Part shown: in pieces, positions 1-8,481 of the stretch | Layout: the number at the start of each line of letters is the position of its first letter | How positions within the stretch are numbered: the first letter of the stretch is position 1 | The notes under the pieces: generated by a model | Database searches by the model: none | What the model saw: only the letters and a program-made list of their open reading frames with translations | What the model was told of the DNA's origin: nothing | Assembly: GCA_023412005.1 (NCBI GenBank) | Contig: JAEYOE010000014.1 | Span: forward strand, 95,788-159,787 | DNA length: 64,000 bases | Source of the DNA: Bacillota bacterium | GTDB lineage: Bacteria; Bacillota; Clostridia; Christensenellales; SZUA-584 | Direction of reading: 5' to 3' | Made by a program: the position numbers and the translations under genes

Positions 1-1
1 C

Positions 2-967
2 GCCATTATTGTGCTGCTGGATAAAATCAAATCGAGAGGAAGCAAAACGAATAACGATTTTCTGCACAGTGATTATCCTCTTGAGGCTCAGCAGCGGCTC
101 TGCCGCAGCGTTCTTGAAAAGATGGGCTATGATTTTGAGGCCGGACGCCTTGATGTCAGTGTGCACCCGTTTACGGATACGCTTGGAAGTCACGATGTCA
201 GAATTACGACGCATTATTACATAAAGGAGTTTCAAAGCGCGTTGTTCAGCTGTATTCACGAAGGCGGCCACGCGATTTACGAGCAAAATGTATCCGATAA
301 ACTGATTGGCACGATGCTTAAAACCGGCACGTCGATGGGCATACACGAATCGCAGTCGCGGCTTTATGAGAACATCATCGGGCGCAGCCGCGCTTTCTGG
401 ACGCACTTTTACCCGGAGACACAAAGCTGCTTCCCGCAGTTTCAAAATGTTCCGCTCGATACGTTTTACAAGGCGATCAATCAGGTTCAGCCTTCGCTGA
501 TTCGTATTGAGGCTGACGAGTTGACTTACAGCCTGCATATCATTATCCGCTACGAGCTGGAAAAAGCGATATTTAACGGCGATGCGGGTATCAATGAGCT
601 AAAAGTACTATGGAATAAGAAATACAAGGAGTATCTTGGTGTGGAGCCAAAGAATGACGCGGAGGGCATTATGCAGGATATGCACTGGTCGAGCGGCAGC
701 TTTGGTTATTTTCCAAGCTACGCGCTCGGGAATCTCTATGGTGCGCAGTTCATAAATCAGCTAAAAAAGGACATGCCAGATTATGAGCAGCGAATTGAGG
801 GGGGAGACCTGATGTCGCTGAATGGCTGGCTTAAGGACAATATTCATCAGCACGGCTCCGTTTATTTGCCGGATGAGCTATTAAGGCGCGTGACGGGGGA
901 GGATCTGTCTGCGACGTATTATATCGATTACCTGAATGACAAATACGGAGAGATTTATAACCTTTAA
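2..967 (+). CDS. M32 (Taq-type) metallocarboxypeptidase, C-terminal part
   Basis: Zinc carboxypeptidase that removes C-terminal residues from peptides in the cytoplasm. The reading frame is open to the left edge of the window with no clear start, so only about the last 320 residues of a family usually near 500 residues are present. Diagnostic M32 blocks are visible: an HPFT stretch, the zinc-binding HEGGH motif (an HExxH variant) followed by AIYEQ, and the later HESQSRLYEN block. The C-terminus is complete, ending in EIYNL before a TAA. A hairpin followed by a T-run lies just downstream. There is no sign of decay; the missing N-terminus is simply outside the window. Confidence 0.93.
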   Translation, partial: AIIVLLDKIKSRGSKTNNDFLHSDYPLEAQQRLCRSVLEKMGYDFEAGRLDVSVHPFTDTLGSHDVRITTHYYIKEFQSALFSCIHEGGHAIYEQNVSDKLIGTMLKTGTSMGIHESQSRLYENIIGRSRAFWTHFYPETQSCFPQFQNVPLDTFYKAINQVQPSLIRIEADELTYSLHIIIRYELEKAIFNGDAGINELKVLWNKKYKEYLGVEPKNDAEGIMQDMHWSSGSFGYFPSYALGNLYGAQFINQLKKDMPDYEQRIEGGDLMSLNGWLKDNIHQHGSVYLPDELLRRVTGEDLSATYYIDYLNDKYGEIYNL

Positions 968-980
968 GCAGTGCTTTGTG

Positions 981-1016
981 AAGGCTTCGGTATTCCCCGA
1001 AGCTTTTCTTTTTTTG
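981..1016 (+). terminator. Rho-independent terminator after the carboxypeptidase
   Basis: GCTTCGG at 984-990 pairs with CCGAAGC at 997-1003 and is followed by a long run of T (1004-1015). It lies 14 bases after the carboxypeptidase stop codon. Confidence 0.85.
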
Positions 1017-1232
1017 CCTATTGTTGTAACATTATTGTATACTTTAAAGAAAAATTTATAGGAATGCGTAATAATTCCCGACGTGTCGTCTGGAAAACAA
1101 TAACAGAGGTGAAAGCAATGTGCTGGAAACACAATGACAAAAACCAAAGGCACAAAAGGGTTTTGTTTGCTTTTTGTCGAACTTAGCAGCGGGTAATAGA
1201 GCGTAAAATATTGATTTAAACGAGGATACTTT

Positions 1233-1688
1233 ATGAAATTAATGGTGCTTGTGGGGAATGGTAGAAAAATCGGTCTTTTGGTGCTTCCTTTTTTGGTTGT
1301 TGGTTTGGTTTTGAACATAACGTTTCCATCAGTATTCAGCGTTGGCGGCCCGCCTGATGCTTTATTTTGGGCCTCGGTCATCATATTGATTCCGGGCATG
1401 GCCAACTGGTTATGGACAGTCATTTTGATACTGACGAAAATCCCTAAAAAGCAGCTGATTACCACCGGGCCTTACGCGATCATGAAGCACCCGCTGTATA
1501 CAGGTGTTGCTCTGCTGGTTTTACCCTGGGTCGGCTTCCTTTTCAACACTTGGCTTGGCTTATTGATCGGGATTATCATTTATATCGGGTCTCGGTTATA
1601 TTCGCCTGAAGAAGAGCAGATGCTCTCAAAGATATTCGGAGCAGCTTGGGATGATTATTGCGGAAAAGTATTAATCCCTTGGTTGTAA
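1233..1688 (+). CDS. Isoprenylcysteine carboxyl methyltransferase-like membrane protein
   Basis: Small integral-membrane protein of the ICMT/phospholipid-methyltransferase-like superfamily, 151 residues. The N-terminal half has two or three hydrophobic segments. The C-terminal half contains the characteristic GPYAIMKHPLYTG block (around residue 85) and a later E-E-x-x-L block (SPEEEQMLSKIFG), which together form the SAM-binding site in this fold. The substrate cannot be told from sequence; bacterial members act on lipids, isoprenoids or unknown small molecules. Start: ATG at 1233 with a purine stretch (GAGGA) upstream. It stands alone, facing the aldolase gene across a shared terminator. Confidence 0.8.
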   Translation: MKLMVLVGNGRKIGLLVLPFLVVGLVLNITFPSVFSVGGPPDALFWASVIILIPGMANWLWTVILILTKIPKKQLITTGPYAIMKHPLYTGVALLVLPWVGFLFNTWLGLLIGIIIYIGSRLYSPEEEQMLSKIFGAAWDDYCGKVLIPWL

Positions 1689-1702
1689 ACACATAGCACG
1701 TG

Positions 1703-1732
1703 AACAGGACGGCCCGTGGCCGTCCTGTTTTA
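1703..1732. terminator. Bidirectional terminator between convergent genes
   Basis: Twelve-base perfect inverted repeat (703-714 and 718-729 within the 1.7 kb block, AACAGGACGGCC arms) with a three-base loop and flanking T/A runs. It sits between the + strand methyltransferase-like gene and the - strand aldolase. Confidence 0.85.
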
Positions 1733-1762
1733 CTTTCGCAGAGTCATACGACTGAGTGGCCG

Positions 1763-2653
1763 TCATGTTATCGACGCTTCGTAAATGGCCTTGACAGACT
1801 CAGCCAGCATCTCGTTAAATTCTGCGTCCGTTTGCTGCGCGGTGAGCCCCTGAGAGAGTGCACGTGAGAAGCTCGCGATCAGCCCATGGTTACGTGCCAA
1901 CAGCGCGTTGGCTTCACTCTGCGAATATCCGCCCGACAAAGCCACCACTCTGACCACATGCTCATTCGTCATCAAATCGCTGTAGAAATCGTCCACTGAC
2001 GGTATCGTCAGTTTAAACATGAGCTTCACATCTTTGCCCAAAGCGGCGAGATTTCTCTTGATTTCAAATTTTAAAAGCACTTCACAGTCTTCTTTGCTGT
2101 TGCTGTGGATATCTACCTCGGGCTCGAGTATCGGTATAAGCCCTGCGTTAAATATTCGCAGGCCGATTTCAAACTGCTGATCAACAATTTTCTTAATGCC
2201 GATCGGATTCGCGTCCTTAATCACCGAGCGCATCTTTGTACCGAAAATGTTTCTTTCCGCTGCCTGCTTTAACAGGCCGTCAAGGCCGGCTATCGGCTTC
2301 ATCAGCTGAACGCCGTCTTCTTGAGTCGCAAGCCCATCATCCACCTTAAGTATGGAGACAATGCCTTTATTCTCCCAAAGATAATCCGCAGTGAGAATAC
2401 CGTCAATATTTCGGTTCATTGTGTTTTTAAACAATATCGCCGCTAAAATGTGCTGCGATGAAAATTCGGGGCTTTTGATAATGCGCGTTCTCATTTGATG
2501 AACGATATCATACATCTCGTCTTCGCTTCTATAACTGTCTTCTTTGATGCCGTAGAGCAGGAGAGCTTTTGGGGTGCTTCCGCCGCTTTGGTCGAGCGCG
2601 GCCACAAACCCTTTGCCGTATTGCATACGTTTCAATTGTTCTTGATTCATCAC
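1763..2653 (-). CDS. fda: Fructose-bisphosphate aldolase, class I
   Basis: Glycolytic/gluconeogenic enzyme that cleaves fructose-1,6-bisphosphate through a Schiff-base lysine, with no metal. The product is 296 residues, the usual length of the short bacterial class I type. Recognisable blocks are the N-terminal GFVAALDQSGGSTPKAL, an ILEPEVDIHS block, and MFKLTIPS, whose lysine is the probable Schiff-base residue. The C-terminal ALSGGYSQSEAN is the phosphate-binding region. Two starts are possible three bases apart in frame, GTG at 2653 and ATG at 2650; a purine-rich AGGAGAAAGG at 2661-2670 could serve either. Transcribed alone, convergent with the preceding gene. Confidence 0.95.
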   Translation of the reverse strand: MMNQEQLKRMQYGKGFVAALDQSGGSTPKALLLYGIKEDSYRSEDEMYDIVHQMRTRIIKSPEFSSQHILAAILFKNTMNRNIDGILTADYLWENKGIVSILKVDDGLATQEDGVQLMKPIAGLDGLLKQAAERNIFGTKMRSVIKDANPIGIKKIVDQQFEIGLRIFNAGLIPILEPEVDIHSNSKEDCEVLLKFEIKRNLAALGKDVKLMFKLTIPSVDDFYSDLMTNEHVVRVVALSGGYSQSEANALLARNHGLIASFSRALSQGLTAQQTDAEFNEMLAESVKAIYEASIT

Positions 2654-2834
2654 ACAAGATCCTTTCTCCTTATATAGTCAGTAATTCCTTATATTATTAA
2701 TAAACTCTATCTATAATTTCAAACCAGCGAAGCCGTTCAAGACACGGGTATATATCACCATGTAAGAAAGCTGCATAAACGGCATAAGAAATAACTTATT
2801 TTCAACTCCGTCTTTAGTTGTAAAGAAATAGTTG

Positions 2835-2874
2835 TTGACAAAGCTTGCCAAATGTATTATTGTAGCTATAATAA
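2835..2874 (+). promoter_or_regulatory. Candidate promoter and palindromic operator of the first BlaI/BlaR pair
   Basis: A TTGACA box lies at 2835-2840, with TATTAT at 2855-2860 and TATAAT at 2867-2872 downstream. An 18-base near-palindrome (16 of 18 positions symmetric, TTATTGTAGC/GCTATAATAA) occupies 2857-2874 and covers the -10 region. Its position, about 40 bases before a BlaI-family gene, is what is expected of an autorepression operator. The spacing of the -35 to either -10 is not ideal (14 or 26 bases), so the exact promoter is uncertain. Confidence 0.5.
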
Positions 2875-2913
2875 TAAAACCATTAATTGTATAATGTTTA
2901 TCAGGAGCGATAT

Positions 2914-3297
2914 ATGGCCATGCAGCAAAAAACATTGACAGCTCTCGAATGGATTGTGATGGACACCTTATGGGGCAACGAACCACAGGTGCTCTCGGAA
3001 ATCATCGACGCCATCGGTGACAAGGTGAATTGGAACTATCAGACCTATGCGTCTTACCTGAATGTGCTTTGCGAGAAGGGCTTCGCCGGGTTTAAGAAAA
3101 GGGGAAGAAACAAGTTTTACTATCCGCTCGTCGAAAAAGACACATGCATCGAAGCGGAAAGCAAGAGCATACTGCAAAAATTCAGCAACGAAAGCGCCGA
3201 GAAGCTGCTGCTTTGTATGGTCAGAGATACGCGTCTATCTCAGGATGGTCAGGATAGGCTTAAAGCGCTGATTGATGAATTGAACAGAGGTGATTAA
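2914..3297 (+). CDS. BlaI/MecI-family winged-helix repressor (copy 1)
   Basis: DNA-binding repressor of 127 residues, normally inactivated by proteolysis triggered by a partner membrane protease. The N-terminal winged helix is visible in TALEWIVMDTLWGNEPQVLSEI and the following NWNYQTYASYLNVLCEKGF wing, typical of BlaI/MecI/CopY proteins. The C-terminal half is the dimerisation region with the ALIDEL ending. I chose ATG 2914 because AGGAG at 2903-2907 is six bases upstream; an in-frame extension further upstream lacks a site. The stop codon is two bases from the start of the M56 protease gene, so the pair is translationally linked. A second, clearly homologous pair lies at 45.2-48.2 kb. Confidence 0.92.
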   Translation: MAMQQKTLTALEWIVMDTLWGNEPQVLSEIIDAIGDKVNWNYQTYASYLNVLCEKGFAGFKKRGRNKFYYPLVEKDTCIEAESKSILQKFSNESAEKLLLCMVRDTRLSQDGQDRLKALIDELNRGD

Positions 3298-3299
3298 CA

Positions 3300-5816
3300 A
3301 TGGATATACTTAGCCGTCTGCTGGAGATATCCGCATACTCCGCCATACTGTTCTTGGCTGTGATGGCGTTAAAAAAAGCGTTTCATCATAAAATGTCGCC
3401 GGCTTTACATTTCTTGATTTGGTTTTTGCTGATTGCGAGGCTATGTGTTCCGATAACCATCGACAGCAGCATCAAGCTGATTACGCTACCGGCGCAAAGC
3501 GCTGATACGGCAGCCGCAACACCGGAAGCACCCTTTCCCAAAATCCCAGCCGCATTAACATCAATTAAACCGCAGCTCGTTGCTAACACGCAAACCAGCA
3601 GTCAGCCTCATCAAAAAGCGGCAGCCATGCAGCCTCAAGCACAAAGCAACGCAAAAACAGTTTCTCAGTCCGCCAAAAAAGGCACATGGGCCGATTGGCT
3701 TTTGGCCGTGTGGCTGATAGGCTTATTTATTTCTGTTGTGTGGCTAGTTTTCACGCTCAAGCGAATGAACCGAATGATAAAGCATTTAGGTACCGAACCG
3801 ACTTTGCGCATTCGCGAAATCATGGCTAGGTGCGGCAGTGAGCTCGGAATATGCAAGAACATACCGGTATGGTTTGTGCCGAAACTATCAACGCCCGCGC
3901 TGACGGTGGGCTTTCGTCCAAAGCTGATACTGCCCGCAGATATAACGGAAACACTGAATGAAAGGCAGCTTGAATTCGCCATTAAGCACGAGCTGATGCA
4001 TTATAAACGCGGCGATCATCTCACCGGCCTGCTGCTTCGCCTTTTGCTTGCAGTCTATTGGTTCAACCCGGTCGTTTGGCTTCTGGGTAAGTTCATGGTT
4101 GATGATATGGAAACCGCGTGTGACAGCATGGTGCTGAGGAAGCTTGATCAACAGCAAAGAAAGCAATATGTTTTGACGCTGCTCGATATGTTTTCGAGCA
4201 AAAAAGCGCCGCAGTATCTGCTCGGCATGGCACTGAGCCACACGGAAAAAATCGCAGAGAAAAGAATAAGGGGGGCCTTTATGAACAGCAAGAGCAAACG
4301 CAGCACCAAGCTGATGGCGGGAGTGCTGGCGGTCATCCTGTTTGTCGGGTGCTTTACGACGGCTTGTCAGCCGACGCCCGAAAAGCCTGTTGTGGTCAAC
4401 AAGGCAGACGGCCTTGACAGCTTGATAGAGGCGACGCCAGGCGCTTCAAGCGGTGAATCACCAAGCAATACACCGACACCGAACAACGATGCGTTATATG
4501 AGAAGCTCGCAACACCGAAGCACTGGACTTTTGAGGAAACAGCACTAGACGGAAAACTCAACCTGACAGCGGATGTGGATATCGAATTGCCGAATGTATC
4601 ACAGTTGCCCGCAGCAACGGCATCGCTTAGTGAGTTTACGCAAGAGGATTTAGATAATATAGCTGAATTGATCGGTGCGGGGGACGCAACGTGGACAGTG
4701 ATTGATCATACAATGACCAAGGCGCAAATTGAACAGGAGATACTTGACTATAAAGCGCGTCGGGCAGAGTTTAAAGCCGAGGGTAATGATGAGTTGGTTG
4801 AACACATGGACGATAATATAGAAGCCTATGAGAAAATGTATAAAGACGCACCCTATGAGAATGAATTGAAAAATACAGAACTGAAAATCGGACAGCTATA
4901 TTACGGTTCGGAGCTTAATGGAGACGCTATAACCGGCATGGGTTTTGAAGGTACCACTCAGTTTAACGGACAGTCATACTATTTAAGAGCGGGCAGCAGA
5001 TCTAACAGTGACGCAGTAGACAAAATTTCTTTTAATTATGGATTAACTCCCGTATGGTTAGGCGGTATTGGTGTTGATAAGCCATTTGGCATATCCTTAA
5101 CAAAAGAGCAGGCAGGGGAAAAGGCAAGTGAAATAGCGAAAAAGTTGACGACTGAGCTCACGCTTTGCCATGTGTACCCAGCGACGACAACGGGTCAAGC
5201 ATCAAACCGAAAATGGGGATGGGCGTGTGTCTTCATGCGCGAAATCAACGGATGCCCTACCGCCTATGAATCAACGGGAATCGGCTCCGACATGGAAACA
5301 ACAGTTAGAGAACCGATTCCTTATGAACAGATGACCATCGTGATGGATGACATCGGTATGATCAGCTTTGAATGGAAAACGCCGATGACCATAAAATCGA
5401 TAGACAATCCCGATGTGACGCTACTGCCGTTTGATGAGATATTTAATCGCGCTAAAAACAATCTTATCCAAAGAGGGGCTTATGAAGCCGTTGACGCGAA
5501 AGATAACAATGGAAATGATATGAGTGACCCGGGTTGTACCTTAAAGATTACGAAAGTGGCGCTTGGTCTTATGCGCGTTGCCAAAGCGAACAGCAGTGAC
5601 TACTATTACATACCCGTTTGGAATTTCTTCAGCGATATGAAACATTCGCCCGAGTATTATGAACGCATGGGTTTCGAACCTTCAAATATGGACGACCTTG
5701 TCGATGAAAACGGCAATATCAATGGCGGTGTAACCGATGGTGACCCTTTTGCGTGGGGTGCAGTTACGGTTAATGCGCTGGATGGCAGCATAATCGACAG
5801 AGATTTAGGCTATTAA
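3300..5816 (+). CDS. M56 (BlaR1-type) membrane metalloprotease with unusual C-terminal exterior domain (copy 1)
   Basis: Membrane zinc protease, 838 residues, the presumed sensor partner of the BlaI-type repressor directly upstream. The N-terminal part has hydrophobic segments and the M56 catalytic block HELMH (residues 230-234), followed by NPVVW and DMETACD, as in BlaR1/MecR1. A further hydrophobic segment near residues 338-356 ends in a Cys-containing TACQPTP stretch. The remaining roughly 470 residues form a presumably exterior domain that does not look like the penicillin-binding domain of BlaR1: no SxxK followed by SxN/KTG pattern was recognised. It resembles an uncharacterised clostridial domain (possibly DUF6034; from memory, not checked). 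The ligand is unknown. The copy at 45.2 kb has the same architecture. Confidence 0.88.
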   Translation: MDILSRLLEISAYSAILFLAVMALKKAFHHKMSPALHFLIWFLLIARLCVPITIDSSIKLITLPAQSADTAAATPEAPFPKIPAALTSIKPQLVANTQTSSQPHQKAAAMQPQAQSNAKTVSQSAKKGTWADWLLAVWLIGLFISVVWLVFTLKRMNRMIKHLGTEPTLRIREIMARCGSELGICKNIPVWFVPKLSTPALTVGFRPKLILPADITETLNERQLEFAIKHELMHYKRGDHLTGLLLRLLLAVYWFNPVVWLLGKFMVDDMETACDSMVLRKLDQQQRKQYVLTLLDMFSSKKAPQYLLGMALSHTEKIAEKRIRGAFMNSKSKRSTKLMAGVLAVILFVGCFTTACQPTPEKPVVVNKADGLDSLIEATPGASSGESPSNTPTPNNDALYEKLATPKHWTFEETALDGKLNLTADVDIELPNVSQLPAATASLSEFTQEDLDNIAELIGAGDATWTVIDHTMTKAQIEQEILDYKARRAEFKAEGNDELVEHMDDNIEAYEKMYKDAPYENELKNTELKIGQLYYGSELNGDAITGMGFEGTTQFNGQSYYLRAGSRSNSDAVDKISFNYGLTPVWLGGIGVDKPFGISLTKEQAGEKASEIAKKLTTELTLCHVYPATTTGQASNRKWGWACVFMREINGCPTAYESTGIGSDMETTVREPIPYEQMTIVMDDIGMISFEWKTPMTIKSIDNPDVTLLPFDEIFNRAKNNLIQRGAYEAVDAKDNNGNDMSDPGCTLKITKVALGLMRVAKANSSDYYYIPVWNFFSDMKHSPEYYERMGFEPSNMDDLVDENGNINGGVTDGDPFAWGAVTVNALDGSIIDRDLGY

Positions 5817-5844
5817 AGCATCTCCAAAGGTTAATAGCAGCATC

Positions 5845-5874
5845 AAAAAAGCCCGTCTGCGCGGGCTTTTTCTC
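5845..5874. terminator. Bidirectional terminator
   Basis: AAAAAGCCCG/CGGGCTTTTT inverted repeat with a short loop, flanked by A and T runs. It lies between the convergent M56 protease and LCP genes. Confidence 0.88.
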
Positions 5875-5900
5875 TGTCTTGGTAATGTGATCCGTTTTGT

Positions 5901-7661
5901 TTAATTAAAGTCAACCGGTATTTCGTTTTTCACAAACGACTGATTTGCCGACCGCTTTCCTGCGTGATCACCATAATCCACATGCCAGTATTTATCCCAG
6001 TTCTTATTGATGCCGAATTTGCTGCAAAGCTCCTGCATATCCAGGTGAAACTGCTCAAAATCGGCTATGTCAGCATATTCACCTTCAACTTTATTATACA
6101 AATCCCAGACGGCGCAGCCCGGAGGGTATCTCCTATAACCATCGCTGGGTACCGGAGGGGGAGGCGGTGCTGCGGGGTCTGTAACCGGCTGCGGGTCAGG
6201 ATATGGCGGAAGCTGAGCGTCAGCGTCGAGTATCGATTTAATACTATCAAGTAAGGGCCGCGCTTGTCTCTTTGTCACCTTGTTCTGCATTTTATTCCAT
6301 AGACTTACCGCCGCTCCCTTTGAATAGTGCTTATAAGAGGGAACAGTGATGCCGTATGTGGCCTCCAGCGCCTTGACATCCGCATCATTCGTAATATCAA
6401 AGCCATACACTTCCTTGATGATATCTACACGATTTTTCTGATCGGTAACTACAAAATTCCAATTAAAAAGCTTGAGTATTGTCGGGCCGCCCATGGAATA
6501 CATTTTTATGTTTTTGGTGTCAATTTGATAGGCGTATGCAGCCAAAGCCCCCGTGCTTGCAAGGTCAACGTTCGTTTGAAGGTTGCCGTTGAACGCCCCG
6601 ATTATATCAGGTATCTTTAATATAAGCCCGGAATCTTTCAGCTTCTGTACGATTGCAACAAGCATGTTTTTCTGACGGTTAATGCGGTTCTTATCTCCGG
6701 ATTCGTCGCCCAGATCTTTGCGAACGCGCAGATAATCAAGAACAGCCTGCCCGTCCATATGCTGAAGCCCTGCCTTGTATACGCGGCCCTGCATTTTATA
6801 ATCGAGATCGATGTTAAAATCCACTCCGTCTATCGCATTCACAAGCTCCTTCACGGCAGACATATCCACGGCATAATAGTAATTGATGGGTATGCCGGCC
6901 ATCATCCATGATGCGGCTTCGCAAACCTTTTCACAGCCGCCCTTGGGGTTGTCCTTCCAGCCGCCGCCGCAATCCATCGAGGCGTTCAGCTTATAGATGC
7001 CTTTAACGCCGGGAATTTCGGCGTATGTATCGCGCGGCAGAGAAATGAGATTGACGCTGCCTGTTTCTTTATTGATGGCCAATACGATCATGACGTCTGA
7101 GTGGTAAAAATGCTTGCCTTTCCAGTCGTCACGTTCAGGCGCATAATCAACGCCGATCAGCAAAATATTCACCGTTTTTTCAAGTATGCTAAAATCGCTC
7201 TTTGCAACGAGCTTGTCGTATTCGCTCATTGTAGGGCTCGGCGTGGGGGATTCCGCGCTGTCTGGCGGCAAAGAGGTTGTCGGTGCCGGTGACTGCGGCG
7301 CGATCGTCTCAAAATGGCTCATAGGGTCTATTAAAATGGATGCAAGGAATATGCCTGACCCGAGTATCAAGGCACCAAAAACGCATGCAACGGTGACGAT
7401 GATCTTCTTTTTTACGCTCCATGGCTTTTTGGGTTTGGAAGAAGCATCATTGTTGTTTTCTTCTGATGCAGGGTTTTCAGTCGGCTGATTCTCGTCATCG
7501 GTTATGGCGCTGATTTGCAGGCCATTATCGGCATCTGACGTTTGCGCCTGTTGCGTTTCGTCAAATACAGGAGGGGAGTCGTTTAAGCTGTTGTCGTCAT
7601 TGGCTGAGAGGTTGTCTTCCTTGTTGTTGTTTTCTAAGTTTTTTTTGAACCATTTCTTCAT
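5901..7661 (-). CDS. LytR-CpsA-Psr (LCP) family cell-wall ligase
   Basis: Membrane-anchored enzyme expected to transfer glycopolymers (teichoic acid-like or capsule) from undecaprenyl carriers to peptidoglycan. 586 residues from ATG 7661, which has AGGAA nine bases upstream; a longer in-frame start lacks a site. Order: an acidic, Asn/Asp-rich cytoplasmic tail of about 80 residues, one membrane helix (about 86-110), a Pro/Ser/Thr-rich linker, then the LCP domain beginning NILLIGVD. The conserved lipid-phosphate arginine block SLPRDTY (R210) and the later LDYLRVRKD are present. After the LCP domain comes a Pro-rich stretch and a roughly 90-residue extension of unknown function, longer than in typical family members. 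Transcribed away from the RebB-like gene. Confidence 0.93.
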   Translation of the reverse strand: MKKWFKKNLENNNKEDNLSANDDNSLNDSPPVFDETQQAQTSDADNGLQISAITDDENQPTENPASEENNNDASSKPKKPWSVKKKIIVTVACVFGALILGSGIFLASILIDPMSHFETIAPQSPAPTTSLPPDSAESPTPSPTMSEYDKLVAKSDFSILEKTVNILLIGVDYAPERDDWKGKHFYHSDVMIVLAINKETGSVNLISLPRDTYAEIPGVKGIYKLNASMDCGGGWKDNPKGGCEKVCEAASWMMAGIPINYYYAVDMSAVKELVNAIDGVDFNIDLDYKMQGRVYKAGLQHMDGQAVLDYLRVRKDLGDESGDKNRINRQKNMLVAIVQKLKDSGLILKIPDIIGAFNGNLQTNVDLASTGALAAYAYQIDTKNIKMYSMGGPTILKLFNWNFVVTDQKNRVDIIKEVYGFDITNDADVKALEATYGITVPSYKHYSKGAAVSLWNKMQNKVTKRQARPLLDSIKSILDADAQLPPYPDPQPVTDPAAPPPPPVPSDGYRRYPPGCAVWDLYNKVEGEYADIADFEQFHLDMQELCSKFGINKNWDKYWHVDYGDHAGKRSANQSFVKNEIPVDFN

Positions 7662-7964
7662 CTTTTGTACTTCCTGAATTTCAATTGTAGTTATAAAACG
7701 ATTGTATATCATTAGACTTGCAATGTCATCATTTAGTTCCAAATTATTCTGTAATTTTACAGTTTGTTTATAATTGAGAAAAGAAAGCGTAATGTAATTA
7801 AGATTATTGCAATTGAGACGTATCAGTGTCTGCTAAAAAACCGTCGGTAGACAATGTGAATGAATTTTATAGTTATATAAAGGAAGATATGGTTGTCGTG
7901 TCGAACTTTGCATAAAGTATTTGCATCACCGATTCTGTTGAGTAATGTGGCAGGAGGACGTATC
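7662..7964. other. Intergenic region between divergent LCP and RebB-like genes
   Basis: About 300 AT-rich bases that must carry the promoters of both divergent genes. I see the LCP ribosome site (7671-7675) and a strong AGGAGG at 7952-7957 seven bases before the RebB-like ATG. No convincing -35/-10 pair could be assigned. A 29-codon GTG frame (7826-7915) lacks a ribosome site and is not called. Confidence 0.5.
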
Positions 7965-8393
7965 ATGTCAAAAGAAAATGCAAAGAGATTTCTTGAGAGA
8001 TTAGCGCATAGTGAAACTTTGCAAAAAGGCTTGAACGAGCGGAGTCCGTCCTCACCGGAAGATTTGGTTTTATATGCAAGCCAAGCAGACTTTTTATTTA
8101 ATAAGGAAGAAATGAAGGAAGTTCTTATTGACTATGGGGCGTTCATCATTTCGGATGATGAGCTGGGGAGCGTCGCCGGGGGAGCGGGGTGCAATACCGG
8201 TGTGCTGGGTGACGCGCCTGCGATGGCGATGGGGGATTTATATCAGAGTATGGCACAGGCTTTGGCCAATGCGATGTATAACGCGACGAGTGCGCAGAAG
8301 CAAATGAATATCGTTATACAGACAGCGACGACTATGGTGCTTTCGACGTTGGTAGCAAACCGAAACAAAGTGAGAAACTGCGTATTTGGGTAA
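7965..8393 (+). CDS. Nif11-type double-glycine leader fused to a RebB-like (R-body 'killing trait') domain
   Basis: Putative secreted or processed polypeptide of 142 residues. Residues 1-73 read as a Nif11/NHLP-type leader. It has an amphipathic N-terminal helix (MSKENAKRFLERLA), an LVLYASQADFLFNKEEM block, and the ending SDDELGSVAGG with the Gly-Gly at 72-73, where C39-peptidase ABC transporters cut. Residues 74-142 do not look like a Cys/Ser/Thr-rich RiPP core. They match the RebB family of R-body (refractile body) proteins, with LGDAPAMAMGDLYQ (81-94), MAQALANAMYNAT and the QTATT block (119-123). Two cysteines (C76, C139) flank this domain. Start ATG 7965 is fixed by AGGAGG seven bases upstream. 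No RiPP-modifying enzyme, C39 transporter or other reb gene lies within the window. Both similarities are from motif recognition, not a search. Confidence 0.8.
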   Translation: MSKENAKRFLERLAHSETLQKGLNERSPSSPEDLVLYASQADFLFNKEEMKEVLIDYGAFIISDDELGSVAGGAGCNTGVLGDAPAMAMGDLYQSMAQALANAMYNATSAQKQMNIVIQTATTMVLSTLVANRNKVRNCVFG

Positions 8394-8481
8394 GTTTTTG
8401 TAGTCTATGTCTATAATGGGAAGTTAATAAAATTTTTTATATAATAAGCATTTAAATAGTGATTTTTAGGAAGTGTATTTA

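Noticed and set aside
1119..1186. 22-codon ATG frame after GAGGTG
   Set aside because: Short, without homology that I recognise; a ribosome-like site alone is not enough.
2711..2986. 91-codon - strand frame opposite the first BlaI control region
   Set aside because: Covers the promoter and start of the BlaI gene and has no protein features.
7826..7915. 29-codon GTG frame upstream of the RebB-like gene
   Set aside because: No ribosome site, no recognisable motif; more likely leader region of the RebB-like mRNA.
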